Notes under the pieces: model-generated | Seen by the model: the letters and a program-made list of their open reading frames with translations, nothing else | The model's database searches: none | Told to the model about the DNA's origin: nothing | Shown here: in pieces, positions 6,901 through 14,555 of the stretch | How positions within the stretch are numbered: the first letter of the stretch is position 1 | How the letters are laid out: every line of letters starts with the position of its first letter | IMG/VR virus record: IMGVR_UViG_3300007609_000003 | Location: 62,001 to 126,000 of that record | Strand: one strand, 5' to 3' | Length of the DNA: 64,000 nt | DNA from: a virus | Made by a program: the position numbers and the translations under genes

Positions 6901-9163
6901 AAGAGGACCACAGGGATATCAGGGTCTACAAGGAAGCGTAGGTTTCCAAGGTCGCCAGGGTACAAAGGGCGCACAAGGTGTACAAGGGCGTCAAGGTTTC
7001 CAAGGTATTCGTGGATTCCAAGGAACCCAAGGTACGACCGGCGAGCAAGGTATTCAGGGTATTCAAGGCATCCAAGGAAACCAAGGTTTCCAGGGTATTC
7101 AAGGTATTGCACAAGCAGGGCCCCAAGGTCTTCAAGGCCAAGCGGGTTCGGTTCAGGGTATTCAGGGTTCCAAAGGCGCCGACGGCGAGGGCGGTGGGGA
7201 TCCGTTGCCGATAGGCCAAGAAGGTGAAGTATTATATAACACTCAAGATGATACAAACAATGCTCAGTTTGACGATCTAGTTAACATAGAACCAATTATC
7301 GTTTCTTCCGAAGGTGAGGTGCCAGATTACTTTACCGAGCCCGGACCACCTGCTCCAACTACGCAGGAGATTTTTGAAGACTGGTATAGGTTCTCACACA
7401 ACACGACAACTAATTACCCAGCACGCGAGGCCGATGTTAGCGAATCGCAATGGCAGTATGATTCTGTTGCCGACGAAATCGTTGGGTTAAATAACACTGG
7501 CACTGCAGTTGGATTTGTTTCAGATCTTAAGTACTCATTCTATACCCATACAGCTACTTTAAGAAGTGGGCAGTTTGATAACGATACCGTTGGGGTTGTT
7601 CTTGCATTCACGGCGGAAGGGACTCTTGGGCAACCGGATTACAGAGAATACACGCTAACAGCATTTAGAACTGCTGGCGGTACTATGGGCGGCCGCACAT
7701 GGGGTGTTTCATATAACATCCAACAGGCGGATGGGCAAATTATTGCTGATGGCAGTGCGGCAGTACCTGAGACCGGCGGATGGGCCGCGCTTGGATCTAC
7801 TATCGTCGACGTGGATAGACAAGGCGATACAATAATTGTAAAGACTTCTCCGTTTGGCAGCGCAGCATTGAGCGAAGCTTCAACTCTCACCATTGATTTA
7901 ACGGATCAAACGTTCGTTGACGATAGCGGTGATCCAGTCTTAGAAAAGTTTAGAGGCTTTAAATCTTACGGGTATATGGCTTATAGCCAAGGTGATGCAA
8001 GATTTAGTGGAGTTTTTAGCGGCATCTCACTTGGGGCGAATGTTGTGTATGATGTTGTGTCGGGTAAGGTATACGGCCCATCTGAAAATCTTCCATATTA
8101 CCAAGAGATCGTAGGAGCTGCAACATTTAATGACATTGCAGAACCGGGTCGTTTCTATAACAACCCGACATCTCACTTTACTACTTGGAGATCATCCTTT
8201 GATGAAAACAACTATATAATAGGCCGCGAAAACGGTGGTGGTAGTGGATCACAAGGTATTCAAGGTATTCAAGGTATTCAAGGAACGGATGGTGGCGGTA
8301 GCTCAATCGATTGCGTAGACTGCGACTATGACGAGCCAACAGATACGAATAACAGTGTAGCAATACACTCGAAGCAGTCAATGTATCTATTTATTGACGA
8401 TAATAACAGCGCAGGAGAAGATTCAAACTACTTTGGGTTCTATAACAATCTAGATCCATATTCGGACACAGTAAATAGAGATAATACCATCTTTAGGGTC
8501 GATGAGGACGGTTCAGTTCGAACAACAAATACGATATATGCAACAACAAGTGGAATACGTTTCCCTGATGATGCATACGGCGGTAGCGGTGACACTGCAA
8601 GGATCTACCTAGGAACTGGCGGAGGAGAGGCAACTCAGCTTACTCTTGAAATGACCAACGATATAAATGATGAGATACATCTAAAAGTCCCAGATGATAA
8701 CGGTGTAAAGATCAACGGATACACTGTTTACCACGAAGGGAACCATGTATGTGGTAACACAGGCGGTGGCGATGGTGGTGGTCTTTCTTCAAGAACCAAC
8801 CTGATCGTAGCTACATCTTCTTTGGCAGATGACGCAAGCGAAGATGTAAATCTAACCGGATTTAAAGGTTACGCGGTCTACGCAATCACAACTGATGAAG
8901 CCGCTTGGGTTAGATTATATATTAATGCTGCGGCAAGAACTGCCGATGCGAGTAGAAACGAATTTACGGACCCGGACCCAGACGCAGGAGTGATCCTGGA
9001 AGTTATAACGAACGGCGCTGAAACCGTTGTTATTTCACCTGCTGTCTTTGGTTTTAATGGCGAAGTTCCGCCAACTACAAATATACCAATGACCATTACG
9101 AACAAGTCAGGTTCGACCACTGCCATTCAAGTAACTGTTACTGCTCTTCAATTAGAGGTATAA
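3947..9163 (+). CDS. giant collagen-like tail fibre with lectin-like domain
   Basis: This protein has 1738 residues. A short N-terminal domain (1-40, with DGDIYVIGSVVFTYD) leads into long Gly-X-Gln-Gly collagen-like tracts such as QGIQGIQG. These are broken by three globular knobs at about nt 4957-5135, 5572-5810 and 6076-6280, each ending in VIDE...ELW.Y/WxG..WxNVG. After the last tract (about residue 1085) comes a jelly-roll/LamG-like domain (about 1140-1365) and a fibre tip with VYHEGN (near 1600), a motif seen in T4 long-fibre proteins. The tracts have few prolines, unlike animal collagen. The protein probably forms a long trimeric adsorption fibre. Confidence 0.88.
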   Translation: MAFPTNPADGDIYVIGSVVFTYDATTNVWVRSSAGDGGQGLQGIQGIQGPAQGVQGIQGIQGFQGNQGLQGEQGLQGTQGTQGTKGNQGTQGIQGIEGRGETGFQGLQGITGEQGLQGTQGVQGIQGWQGVQGTQGTIGEFGLQGLQGRRGIQGVQGFQGIQGVQGVQGTQGMQGVQGIQGNQGVQGMQGIQGVQGVQGLQGDQGIQGTGGLGEQGTQGITGEQGVQGTAGFGNQGLQGIQGTFGIQGFQGIQGVQGTQGLQGLQGVQGIQGEQGIQGNQGFQGITGAGFQGLTGEQGIQGVQGTQGIQGNQGVQGVQGIMGEQGLQGSQGLQGNFGPALKIIGAVADVNTDPPNNPQTLLNGQFPSVNVGETVIDEATNELWAYTGGGTWVNVGELRGVQGIQGFQGIQGIRGFQGIQGISGQQGIQGEQGVQGLQGRQGIQGVQGIQGIQGTQGIQGEQGVQGLQGSPIQGMQGRQGIQGFDGIQGIQGNQGVQGIQGEQGVQGVQGIQGSQGVQGIQGGQGVQGLQGSQGLQGLQGVQGKTGDPFRIIGSIEDVNVNFPARTPEEIIREAFGPTLDGQPPTERPSIASPDISDGVIDEELNELWLWNGNEWINVGDIVGPQGIQGIQGMQGVQGTQGIQGIQGITGEQGVQGIQGAAIQGIQGIQGVQGIIGNRGFQGFQGIQGVQGTAIQGTQGITGEQGVQGIQGKVGNPFRILGSVQDVNQAPTFDPQVILETSFPDPSPGDAVIDEATNNLWTYTPDAGGEWINVGNIVGPQGIQGVQGLQGTQGNQGIQGEQGTQGATGQQGTYGRQGVQGTGNTGSQGLQGIQGNQGLRGPGQGVQGTQGNQGIQGIQGTRGVQGRQGIQGRQGLQGMQGIRGQQGLQGSQGVQGVQGLQGTQGRQGIQGIQGIQGIQGIQGIQGLQGIQGIQGRQGIQGIQGRQGIQGRQGRQGIQGSQGVQGIQGTQGQQGRQGRQGRQGTQGQRGPQGYQGLQGSVGFQGRQGTKGAQGVQGRQGFQGIRGFQGTQGTTGEQGIQGIQGIQGNQGFQGIQGIAQAGPQGLQGQAGSVQGIQGSKGADGEGGGDPLPIGQEGEVLYNTQDDTNNAQFDDLVNIEPIIVSSEGEVPDYFTEPGPPAPTTQEIFEDWYRFSHNTTTNYPAREADVSESQWQYDSVADEIVGLNNTGTAVGFVSDLKYSFYTHTATLRSGQFDNDTVGVVLAFTAEGTLGQPDYREYTLTAFRTAGGTMGGRTWGVSYNIQQADGQIIADGSAAVPETGGWAALGSTIVDVDRQGDTIIVKTSPFGSAALSEASTLTIDLTDQTFVDDSGDPVLEKFRGFKSYGYMAYSQGDARFSGVFSGISLGANVVYDVVSGKVYGPSENLPYYQEIVGAATFNDIAEPGRFYNNPTSHFTTWRSSFDENNYIIGRENGGGSGSQGIQGIQGIQGTDGGGSSIDCVDCDYDEPTDTNNSVAIHSKQSMYLFIDDNNSAGEDSNYFGFYNNLDPYSDTVNRDNTIFRVDEDGSVRTTNTIYATTSGIRFPDDAYGGSGDTARIYLGTGGGEATQLTLEMTNDINDEIHLKVPDDNGVKINGYTVYHEGNHVCGNTGGGDGGGLSSRTNLIVATSSLADDASEDVNLTGFKGYAVYAITTDEAAWVRLYINAAARTADASRNEFTDPDPDAGVILEVITNGAETVVISPAVFGFNGEVPPTTNIPMTITNKSGSTTAIQVTVTALQLEV

Positions 9164-9166
9164 TAA

Positions 9167-10954
9167 ATGTTAAGAGAATGGATAGTTACTCTCTATGATC
9201 GCAACCAACTAGATGATTTCTATGATGATATGCAAACCCCTGGTGGAGCTTTGTATATACCGGATAGAGCCGTTGATGTTTCGGCGCAAAGGCCTACGAG
9301 TAGAAATACTCATTACATGCTTACTTACGAAGAAGCAATGTTAGTAAAAAACGATGAAAGAGTTTGGGGCGTAGAACTTTATGACATAGTAGTAAATTCG
9401 TTACGGCCGTTAGGATATAAAATAGATGAGGGTGTTTTTTCTAAAAACGTATTCACGTCCGGGCCAGCGCTTTCTCAGGTTGACGTGAACTGGGGTCTTT
9501 TACGCCAAAACAGAAATACTCCGCCGGCAAATTGGGGATTTGATAACTTTTTACCACAAGACCCAAATAATGCAAATGCAGCCGAATCTGAACTGTTGGC
9601 GGCAGATAATAATGTAATCGTAACAGCATCCGGAAGAAACGTTGACGTTTTAATTGTAGACGAGCATTTGGACCAGACGCACCCAGAGTTTGCAGCAAAT
9701 CGTGACGGAAGCGGTGGGACTAGATGTGTTGCGTACAATTGGTTTCAGAATGATGTAGGATTTGGGACTGGTACGTACCAATATGGTTTGGCTAACCAAA
9801 GTAATCACGGGACACACGTTGGAGGGATCGCGGCAGGCAATAACCAAGGTTGGGCCAGAGATGCAAATGTATATAGCTTAGGCGCCTTTCCGAGTACTGC
9901 AAACTGGGGAGTGTGCGGGTATGACGATACCACGATGTGGGATTACGTAAGAGCTTGGCATAATTCAAAGCCAATTAATCCAGTGACTGGTAGAAAAAAT
10001 CCTACTGTATCAAATCATAGCTACGGTGCGTTTCTTTCAGTTGGGCAAGGTAATTTTAGCCAAATCTATGCCGCCACCTATCGTGGGGTCAGGTATGCAC
10101 CTGGGCGCGCTCTTACTGTTGCTGAACTTCAGGCAAGAGGGTTTAAAACTAGCAGCCAGAGCTTTGGTTTTCAAAATTACTCGATCTCGCAGCAGGCAGA
10201 TTTGCAAGATGCAATGGCCGATGGGATAATCGTTTGTACCGCTGCTGGTAACGAGGGATGGAAGCAAGTCCAAGAGGGCCACGTGGATTATAACAACGAG
10301 TTCGAGGTAACCTATCTTCCAACTGGTCAAACCTATAAAAACTATTATCAAAGAGGTGGCGGAGGCCGCTCGGGCCAAGCATATGCACCGGTTCTAGTAG
10401 TAGGATCCGTTGGGACATGGAAAGAAGAATACAAGAGTGATTTCAGTAATTGCGGAAACGGCGTTGACGTGTTTGCCGTTGGCTCTACAGTGCAAAGTAG
10501 TGTACATGCAGGTGGATATTTTGGGACTATACAAGACCCTCGTTCTGGTGGGGCACACTACCTTGCGAAAACGCAAGGAACGAGCATGGCTACTCCTCAA
10601 GTAGCTGGAATGCTAGCATGCCTCGCTGAAACATGGCCTAACATGACCCAAGCTCAAGCGCACCAATGGATTATCGATTTTTCGACTAAAGATGCGCTAA
10701 GTGATACTGGAACAGACGATGCAATGGATGAGCAAAGCTTACAAGGTGCTCCTAACAGATTCGCGAAATGGATCAATCAAAGACCTATTGGGCGTACTAT
10801 GTTTCCTCCAAGAAATTTTAGGCCGCGAACCCTCAACGGAGATCCCATACCTTCGAATTGGAGCGCGAATGCCCTCCTTGCAGGAGATGATCCACCGCCT
10901 GCTACAGTCGGCAGGAGAGTTTATCCAAGGCCTCGTATACGACGAAGAGGGTAA
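9167..10954 (+). CDS. subtilisin-like serine protease (S8), probably virion-associated
   Basis: The 595-residue protein has a complete S8 catalytic set: Asp165 in VLIVDEHLD, His214 in NHGTHVGG, the oxyanion Asn362 in TAAGNEG and Ser473 in GTSMATPQVAG. Residues 1-130 look like a pro-region or virion anchor; there is no signal peptide. The C-terminus (about 540-595) is Pro/Arg-rich. It starts three bases after the giant fibre gene and is the last gene of that unit. It could mature fibres or digest host surface protein; the sequence does not decide between these. A T4-like phage subtilase within a fibre operon is unusual. Confidence 0.9.
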   Translation: MLREWIVTLYDRNQLDDFYDDMQTPGGALYIPDRAVDVSAQRPTSRNTHYMLTYEEAMLVKNDERVWGVELYDIVVNSLRPLGYKIDEGVFSKNVFTSGPALSQVDVNWGLLRQNRNTPPANWGFDNFLPQDPNNANAAESELLAADNNVIVTASGRNVDVLIVDEHLDQTHPEFAANRDGSGGTRCVAYNWFQNDVGFGTGTYQYGLANQSNHGTHVGGIAAGNNQGWARDANVYSLGAFPSTANWGVCGYDDTTMWDYVRAWHNSKPINPVTGRKNPTVSNHSYGAFLSVGQGNFSQIYAATYRGVRYAPGRALTVAELQARGFKTSSQSFGFQNYSISQQADLQDAMADGIIVCTAAGNEGWKQVQEGHVDYNNEFEVTYLPTGQTYKNYYQRGGGGRSGQAYAPVLVVGSVGTWKEEYKSDFSNCGNGVDVFAVGSTVQSSVHAGGYFGTIQDPRSGGAHYLAKTQGTSMATPQVAGMLACLAETWPNMTQAQAHQWIIDFSTKDALSDTGTDDAMDEQSLQGAPNRFAKWINQRPIGRTMFPPRNFRPRTLNGDPIPSNWSANALLAGDDPPPATVGRRVYPRPRIRRRG

Positions 10955-10960
10955 TAACGG

Positions 10961-10989
10961 TTGACATTTCTTTCATATTAGTATACTAT
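10961..10989 (+). promoter_or_regulatory. sigma70-like promoter (TTGACA-17-TACTAT)
   Basis: TTGACA at 10961-10966 and TACTAT at 10984-10989 with 17-base spacing. It lies 28 bases upstream of the exonuclease gene. Its spacer differs from the TTTAGAATCAG promoters. Confidence 0.75.
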
Positions 10990-11016
10990 AGAAAAGATTA
11001 CTAAAGGAATATAGAT

Positions 11017-11688
11017 ATGTTTACTCACAAAGACCACGGAATAACTCTTCCAGAGATTACTCGAAAGACTACAGAAACTGGGAGAAAGTATTACACTCCT
11101 GAAGGAAACGCGTACCCTTCTATCACAACGGTACTGTCTATCCTTGGCAAAGATTCAATTCAGGCATGGCGTAAACGCGTAGGCGAGGAAGAGGCAAATA
11201 GGATCTCTACTCAGGCCGCAACACGTGGTACTGCTGTTCACAAACTCGCCGAAGATTATTTAAACAACGAGAGCGATTGGCAAAAAGGTCATATGCCGGC
11301 CAACCTATTTTCGTTCGGCCAGTTAAAAGACGTTCTTGACGAAAAGGTAGATAACATATGGATGCAGGAGACCTTTCTGTATAGTGACCGTCTTAAATGC
11401 GCTGGTCAGGTAGACTGTATCGCAGAGTTCGAGGGTGAACTGTCTATCATTGACTTTAAGACTTCTCGTAAACCAAAGAAGAAGGAATGGATTACGAACT
11501 ACTTCATCCAAGCGGCCTTCTATGCTGCAGCCTTCTACGAAAGAACCGGTGTAGCGATCAAACAGGGTGTTATTCTAATTACCGTAGACGGTTCTGAACC
11601 ACAGATATTTAAAGTAAACACATATGATTACCTGCAGCATTTCCTTTCAGTAAGAAAAAAATACAAAGAGATGTATGAATACGGTTGA
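11017..11688 (+). CDS. PD-(D/E)XK exonuclease, MGME1-like
   Basis: The 223-residue protein has RGTAVHKLAEDYL (70-82, metal-site His75), GQVDCIAEF with Asp133, IIDFKTS with Asp146 and Lys148, and the supporting Gln165 in YFIQAAFYAAAF. This is the RecB/Cas4-like nuclease layout and most resembles the mitochondrial MGME1 family found in many phages, which degrades single-stranded DNA ends. The likely role is in DNA replication, recombination or host DNA degradation. It has its own promoter at 10961 and the next promoter overlaps its stop codon. Confidence 0.87.
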   Translation: MFTHKDHGITLPEITRKTTETGRKYYTPEGNAYPSITTVLSILGKDSIQAWRKRVGEEEANRISTQAATRGTAVHKLAEDYLNNESDWQKGHMPANLFSFGQLKDVLDEKVDNIWMQETFLYSDRLKCAGQVDCIAEFEGELSIIDFKTSRKPKKKEWITNYFIQAAFYAAAFYERTGVAIKQGVILITVDGSEPQIFKVNTYDYLQHFLSVRKKYKEMYEYG

Positions 11689-11713
11689 CATTTCATTTAG
11701 AATCAGTTATATT
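11685..11713 (+). promoter_or_regulatory. sigma70-like promoter of the shared-spacer family (TTGACA-17-TATATT)
   Basis: TTGACA at 11685-11690 overlaps the stop codon of the upstream gene, and TATATT lies at 11708-11713. The spacer carries TTTAGAATCAG and the leader TATATCAAATGAAAGGA, so this copy matches those at 107, 13124 and 13380. It drives the gene at 11741. Confidence 0.8.
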
Positions 11714-11740
11714 GATTATATCAAATGAAAGGAAACTAAC

Positions 11741-12046
11741 ATGACAAAGTTTGACAAAACAAAATTCTCGTACCACGGTGGATACCTCACATATACTGGT
11801 GACTACGAAGGTCGCCCTGTTTATGAAGACAAACCAGGTGTTCACCCAAGTCGTGTTGGTACCGGCATCGATCTTTTCATTGCGCGCTTTAAGCATAAAG
11901 GTCCTATCACAAAGGCTAAGTTTCTCAAAGAGCTGATTGCAAACCATACGGTCGAAGATTATGCAAATGCTTACATGTTCGGAATGGCTCCAGTAGCTAT
12001 CCTCAAAGATAAGAACCCGGATTGGTACGAAAAGGTAATGGCATAA
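11741..12046 (+). CDS. small conserved phage protein of unknown function
   Basis: The 101-residue protein starts 13 bases after GAAAGGA in the promoter leader. It has a beta-rich Tyr/Gly N-terminal half (YHGGYLTYTGDYEGRPVYED) and a helical second half (KAKFLKELIANHTVEDYANAYMFGMAPVA). I do not recognise the family. It is the first gene of a short unit with 12048 and 12233, a typical early-gene position. Confidence 0.7.
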   Translation: MTKFDKTKFSYHGGYLTYTGDYEGRPVYEDKPGVHPSRVGTGIDLFIARFKHKGPITKAKFLKELIANHTVEDYANAYMFGMAPVAILKDKNPDWYEKVMA

Positions 12047-12047
12047 G

Positions 12048-12233
12048 ATGAAGTATTTTGAATCTAAATACATTAACACCGTAAATCATATTTTTAATGG
12101 AGTATCATGGCCCTTTCGTAACTGCGAGGTAACGATGAGTGACGACGGTTTTTCGTGTACCTGTATGAAGAGAATGATATATAAATGTAATCATATCAAA
12201 TCGGTTGAGCTAGGAATTCTTGGTGTAAAGTAA
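12048..12233 (+). CDS. small cysteine-containing protein, unknown function
   Basis: This 61-residue protein has Cys-x-Cys-Met-Lys-Arg and a later CNHIK, so a small metal site (CSCTC..C.H-like) is possible: FSCTCMKRMIYKCNH. This may be a SWIM-like short zinc motif (CxC...CxH), but the protein is too short to be sure. One base separates it from the preceding gene and its stop overlaps the next start by one base, which indicates translational coupling. Confidence 0.65.
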   Translation: MKYFESKYINTVNHIFNGVSWPFRNCEVTMSDDGFSCTCMKRMIYKCNHIKSVELGILGVK

Positions 12234-12790
12234 TGAACATATTCATATTAGATAAGGACCCGGTGATATCTGCGCAACTGCAGTGCAATACTCATATCGT
12301 GAAAATGATCGTAGAATCAGCACAGATGTTATCAACGGCTCACCGTATGCTAGACGGAGATCTAGAGCGAAGGCCGTCAAAGTCCGGTAAGACCATCGTT
12401 AAATACTGGCGGATGCCAGACTGGCGCGAGAACACTTTATACAAGGCTGTTCATATGTACCATCCATGTAGTGTATGGACTATGAAATCAAACAACAACT
12501 ACAACTGGCATTGGATCCACTTTGCTGCACTTTGCGACGAATATAAATACCGATATGAAAGGGTCCATGCAACCGATACGCAACTGCGCGATGTTCTCAA
12601 AGCTTTGCCTGAGAATATTCCAGTCGGTCCTATGACTCCTCAACCTCTTGCCATGACGTCAAACCCAGAATGCATGGATCCAAATAATATAGTCGAGTCC
12701 TACAGAAAATTTTATCAAACAAAGCAACATCGTTTTAAAATGGCTTGGACAAAAAGAGAAGTACCGGAATGGTTTGAAGTTGCTGCTTAA
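12233..12790 (+). CDS. conserved T4-like phage protein, unknown function
   Basis: The 185-residue protein begins MNIFILDKDPVISAQLQCNTHIVKMIVESAQML, an opening seen in many phage proteins of unknown function. It continues with HIVKM and TAHRM helices and a Trp/His-rich centre (HPCSVWTMKSNNNYNWHWIH). The conserved His and Trp residues hint at an enzyme or a nucleic-acid-binding fold. No catalytic motif is certain. The start overlaps the previous stop by one base. Confidence 0.75.
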   Translation: MNIFILDKDPVISAQLQCNTHIVKMIVESAQMLSTAHRMLDGDLERRPSKSGKTIVKYWRMPDWRENTLYKAVHMYHPCSVWTMKSNNNYNWHWIHFAALCDEYKYRYERVHATDTQLRDVLKALPENIPVGPMTPQPLAMTSNPECMDPNNIVESYRKFYQTKQHRFKMAWTKREVPEWFEVAA

Positions 12791-12815
12791 GATTAACTAC
12801 TGAAAGGTAAATTGG

Positions 12816-13115
12816 ATGCGGTATACGATAGCTGAAGAAGATCTTGGTTTCTTCCTGGGCGCGTTTAAGAATCATGGAGTATTCGCAAAGAATGACGTCT
12901 TTGGTCTGTCAAAGGCGTTTAGTTTTGAGACGAAGAGAGACGCACAAGAGTTCATAGACGAATATATGAATGGCGACGAAAAGAACTTCTTTGTTATAGA
13001 GATAGCTACAAACGACAAGTATATAGACGTTACTGAGCTATTGAAGAACGGATACGCAAAGTATACTCATGCCATGATAGATTCCATTCAAATGATTTCT
13101 ACTGAGATCCACTAA
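12816..13115 (+). CDS. small hypothetical phage protein
   Basis: A 99-residue acidic protein with alternating strand and helix segments (MRYTIAEEDLGFFLGAF, SFETKRDAQEFIDEYM, NFFVIEIATNDKYIDVTEL). GAAAGG lies 10 bases upstream of ATG 12816. No family is recognised. It ends nine bases before the next promoter. Confidence 0.65.
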   Translation: MRYTIAEEDLGFFLGAFKNHGVFAKNDVFGLSKAFSFETKRDAQEFIDEYMNGDEKNFFVIEIATNDKYIDVTELLKNGYAKYTHAMIDSIQMISTEIH

Positions 13116-13123
13116 CTTTTTCC

Positions 13124-13155
13124 TTTACATTCGTTTAGAATCAGTGTAGTATAAT
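13124..13155 (+). promoter_or_regulatory. sigma70-like promoter of the shared-spacer family
   Basis: TTTACA at 13124-13129 is followed 17 bases later by TAGTAT (147-152); a better TATAAT overlaps at 150-155. TTTAGAATCAG in the spacer and TATATCAAATGAAAGGA downstream match the sister copies. Confidence 0.7.
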
Positions 13156-13178
13156 TATATCAAATGAAAGGATACATT

Positions 13179-13361
13179 ATGATTGAATACTATGAAATGG
13201 TGAAAAAACTACGTGAACTAATTCGTAGCACTGATGGGCCTAACTCAAAGATACCTGCGTTCAAAATCATGGACCTCGCAGATGAACTGCAAGAAAAAGC
13301 AGAGAATGCCGAACTACAAATGATCGTTCAGATGCAACGTGATCGAGTTGAAAATTCTTAA
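13179..13361 (+). CDS. small helical early protein, unknown function
   Basis: A 60-residue charged helical protein (MIEYYEMVKKLRELIRS to a C-terminal coiled-coil-like segment). I chose ATG 13179 rather than the in-frame ATG 13164, because the latter lies inside the conserved leader whose GAAAGGA serves as the ribosome site for 13179. Function unknown. Confidence 0.65.
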   Translation: MIEYYEMVKKLRELIRSTDGPNSKIPAFKIMDLADELQEKAENAELQMIVQMQRDRVENS

Positions 13362-13379
13362 TCTAAACGAAAAAAGTTG

Positions 13380-13408
13380 TTGACATTTCGTTTAGAATCA
13401 GTTATATT
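13380..13408 (+). promoter_or_regulatory. sigma70-like promoter of the shared-spacer family (TTGACA-17-TATATT)
   Basis: TTGACA at 13380-13385 and TATATT at 13403-13408, with the TTTAGAATCAG spacer. It is nearly identical to the copy at 11685 from the -35 box through TATATCA. It drives the DUF932 gene at 13447. Confidence 0.8.
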
Positions 13409-13446
13409 GTTTATATCAGATGAAAACAAACTGAAGGAAATATAAA

Positions 13447-14397
13447 ATGCACGAACTTGAGATCGTTAACGGTGAAGCACAGATGGCATACCGTGAAAGC
13501 AAAGGACTTCCTTGGCATGGTCTTGGTACTCCAGTTGGAGACGACATGACTCCTCAACAAATGATGGAGGCAGCAGGCCTCGATTGGGGAGTGGAAAAGG
13601 TAGATACCTTTATTCGCTACAAAGGCGATAACGTTGCGACCGGACAACAAGCGTTGGTTCGTTCTACTGACGGAAAGATCCTTACGCAAGTAGGACCAGG
13701 TTGGAACCCAGTTCAAAATGAAGAAGCTTTTGAGTTCTTTAATGAATTTGTATCCGGTGGCGACATGATCATGGATACTGCAGGTTCTCTTAAGGATGGC
13801 CGGTTAGTCTGGGCTCTTGCAGATGTTAAGGATGGATTTTCTCTGTTCAATGGTGATGAAGTAAAAGGTTACCTCCTGTTCTCCAACCCACATATCTATG
13901 GTAAGTCTATTGACATCAAGTTCGTCATGGAACGCGTAGTCTGTAACAACACACTCGCAGTTGCTCTTAACGAAGCAGGTCAACCTTCTGTTCGCGTCAA
14001 CCACCGCTCGGTATTCGATGCGGGTCGCGTCAAGGAAATCCTTGGCCTCGGTCACAACAAGGTCGAGAAGTTCAAAGAAGCCGCAGAGTTCCTTGGATCA
14101 AAGCGTTACACCGATGAGCAACTGACTCAGTTCTTTGGCGTTGTATTCGGCAAATCTTCAAAAGAAAAAGAAGAACTTGCTCGTAACGCAAAAGAAGCAA
14201 TGTCAATCGTTGAGGACCAACCAGGCGATCACTTTGCTCCAGGAACATGGTGGAACGCATACAACGCGGTTACATATATGACTGACCATAAACTGGGTCG
14301 TTCTGCCGATACTCGTATGGCTTCTGCCTGGTTCGGTGGAAACGCAAAGCGCAAGGTTGACGCCTTGGATCTTGCACTGGAGATGGCCGATGCCTAA
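13447..14397 (+). CDS. DUF932 phage/plasmid-like protein
   Basis: The 316-residue protein matches the DUF932 (phage/plasmid-like, LGT_TIGR03299-type) family through ESKGLPWHGLGTPV, DWGVEKVDTFIRYKG, FNEFVSGGDMIMDTAGSLKDGRLVWALA and RVVCNNTLAVAL. Family members are common on phages and plasmids, and their biochemical role is unknown. It has its own strong promoter at 13380 and a GAAGGA ribosome site. The stop overlaps a tiny membrane-protein gene that begins at 14390. Confidence 0.88.
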   Translation: MHELEIVNGEAQMAYRESKGLPWHGLGTPVGDDMTPQQMMEAAGLDWGVEKVDTFIRYKGDNVATGQQALVRSTDGKILTQVGPGWNPVQNEEAFEFFNEFVSGGDMIMDTAGSLKDGRLVWALADVKDGFSLFNGDEVKGYLLFSNPHIYGKSIDIKFVMERVVCNNTLAVALNEAGQPSVRVNHRSVFDAGRVKEILGLGHNKVEKFKEAAEFLGSKRYTDEQLTQFFGVVFGKSSKEKEELARNAKEAMSIVEDQPGDHFAPGTWWNAYNAVTYMTDHKLGRSADTRMASAWFGGNAKRKVDALDLALEMADA

Positions 14398-14488
14398 TAT
14401 TACGGACACAACTTTTGCTATAGTCATTGGATTGGCTATAGCGTCCATCCTTATCTTTGTCGATCCATTGGGTATCGTTCATATCTAA
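14390..14488 (+). CDS. tiny single-pass membrane protein
   Basis: A 32-residue ORF starts inside the end of the DUF932 gene (8-base overlap). It contains one hydrophobic segment, AIVIGLAIASILIFV. The overlap suggests coupled translation. It is short, so it could be a chance ORF, but the clear transmembrane pattern supports it. The hemA stem-loop begins six bases after the stop. Confidence 0.5.
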   Translation: MPNITDTTFAIVIGLAIASILIFVDPLGIVHI

Positions 14489-14493
14489 AGAAA

Positions 14494-14549
14494 GCCTTCG
14501 CAAATAAATATATGTTTATACAAGCTATTTAACATTTGTTTGCGAAGGC
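14494..14549 (+). promoter_or_regulatory. stem-loop with late-promoter-like octamer; hides the hemA SD
   Basis: GCCTTCGCAAA (14494-14504) pairs perfectly with TTTGCGAAGGC (14539-14549) across a 34-base loop. AATAAATA at 14503-14510 is one base from the T4 late octamer, and the same variant precedes the tail tube gene at 27116. GAAGG in the 3' arm is the ribosome site for ATG 14556, seven bases away. The design equals that at 2141-2175: read-through RNA is blocked and late-initiated RNA is open. Confidence 0.72.
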
Positions 14550-14555
14550 ACAGCT

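Noticed and set aside
4050-7180. Dense tandem repeats that look like a repeat array or CRISPR at DNA level
   Set aside because: The period is that of Gly-X-Gln codons and the reading frame runs through unbroken; no spacer/repeat structure is present.
3944-7219. Several open minus-strand and +2-frame ORFs across the collagen tracts (and the equivalent in the S74 fibres)
   Set aside because: They are mirror frames of a low-complexity repeat with no ribosome sites and Leu-Asn-Thr or Val-Phe-Lys monotony; shadows of the true gene.
12233-12790. Pyrimidine-dimer glycosylase annotation
   Set aside because: The T4 DenV-type motifs are not present; left as a conserved protein of unknown function.
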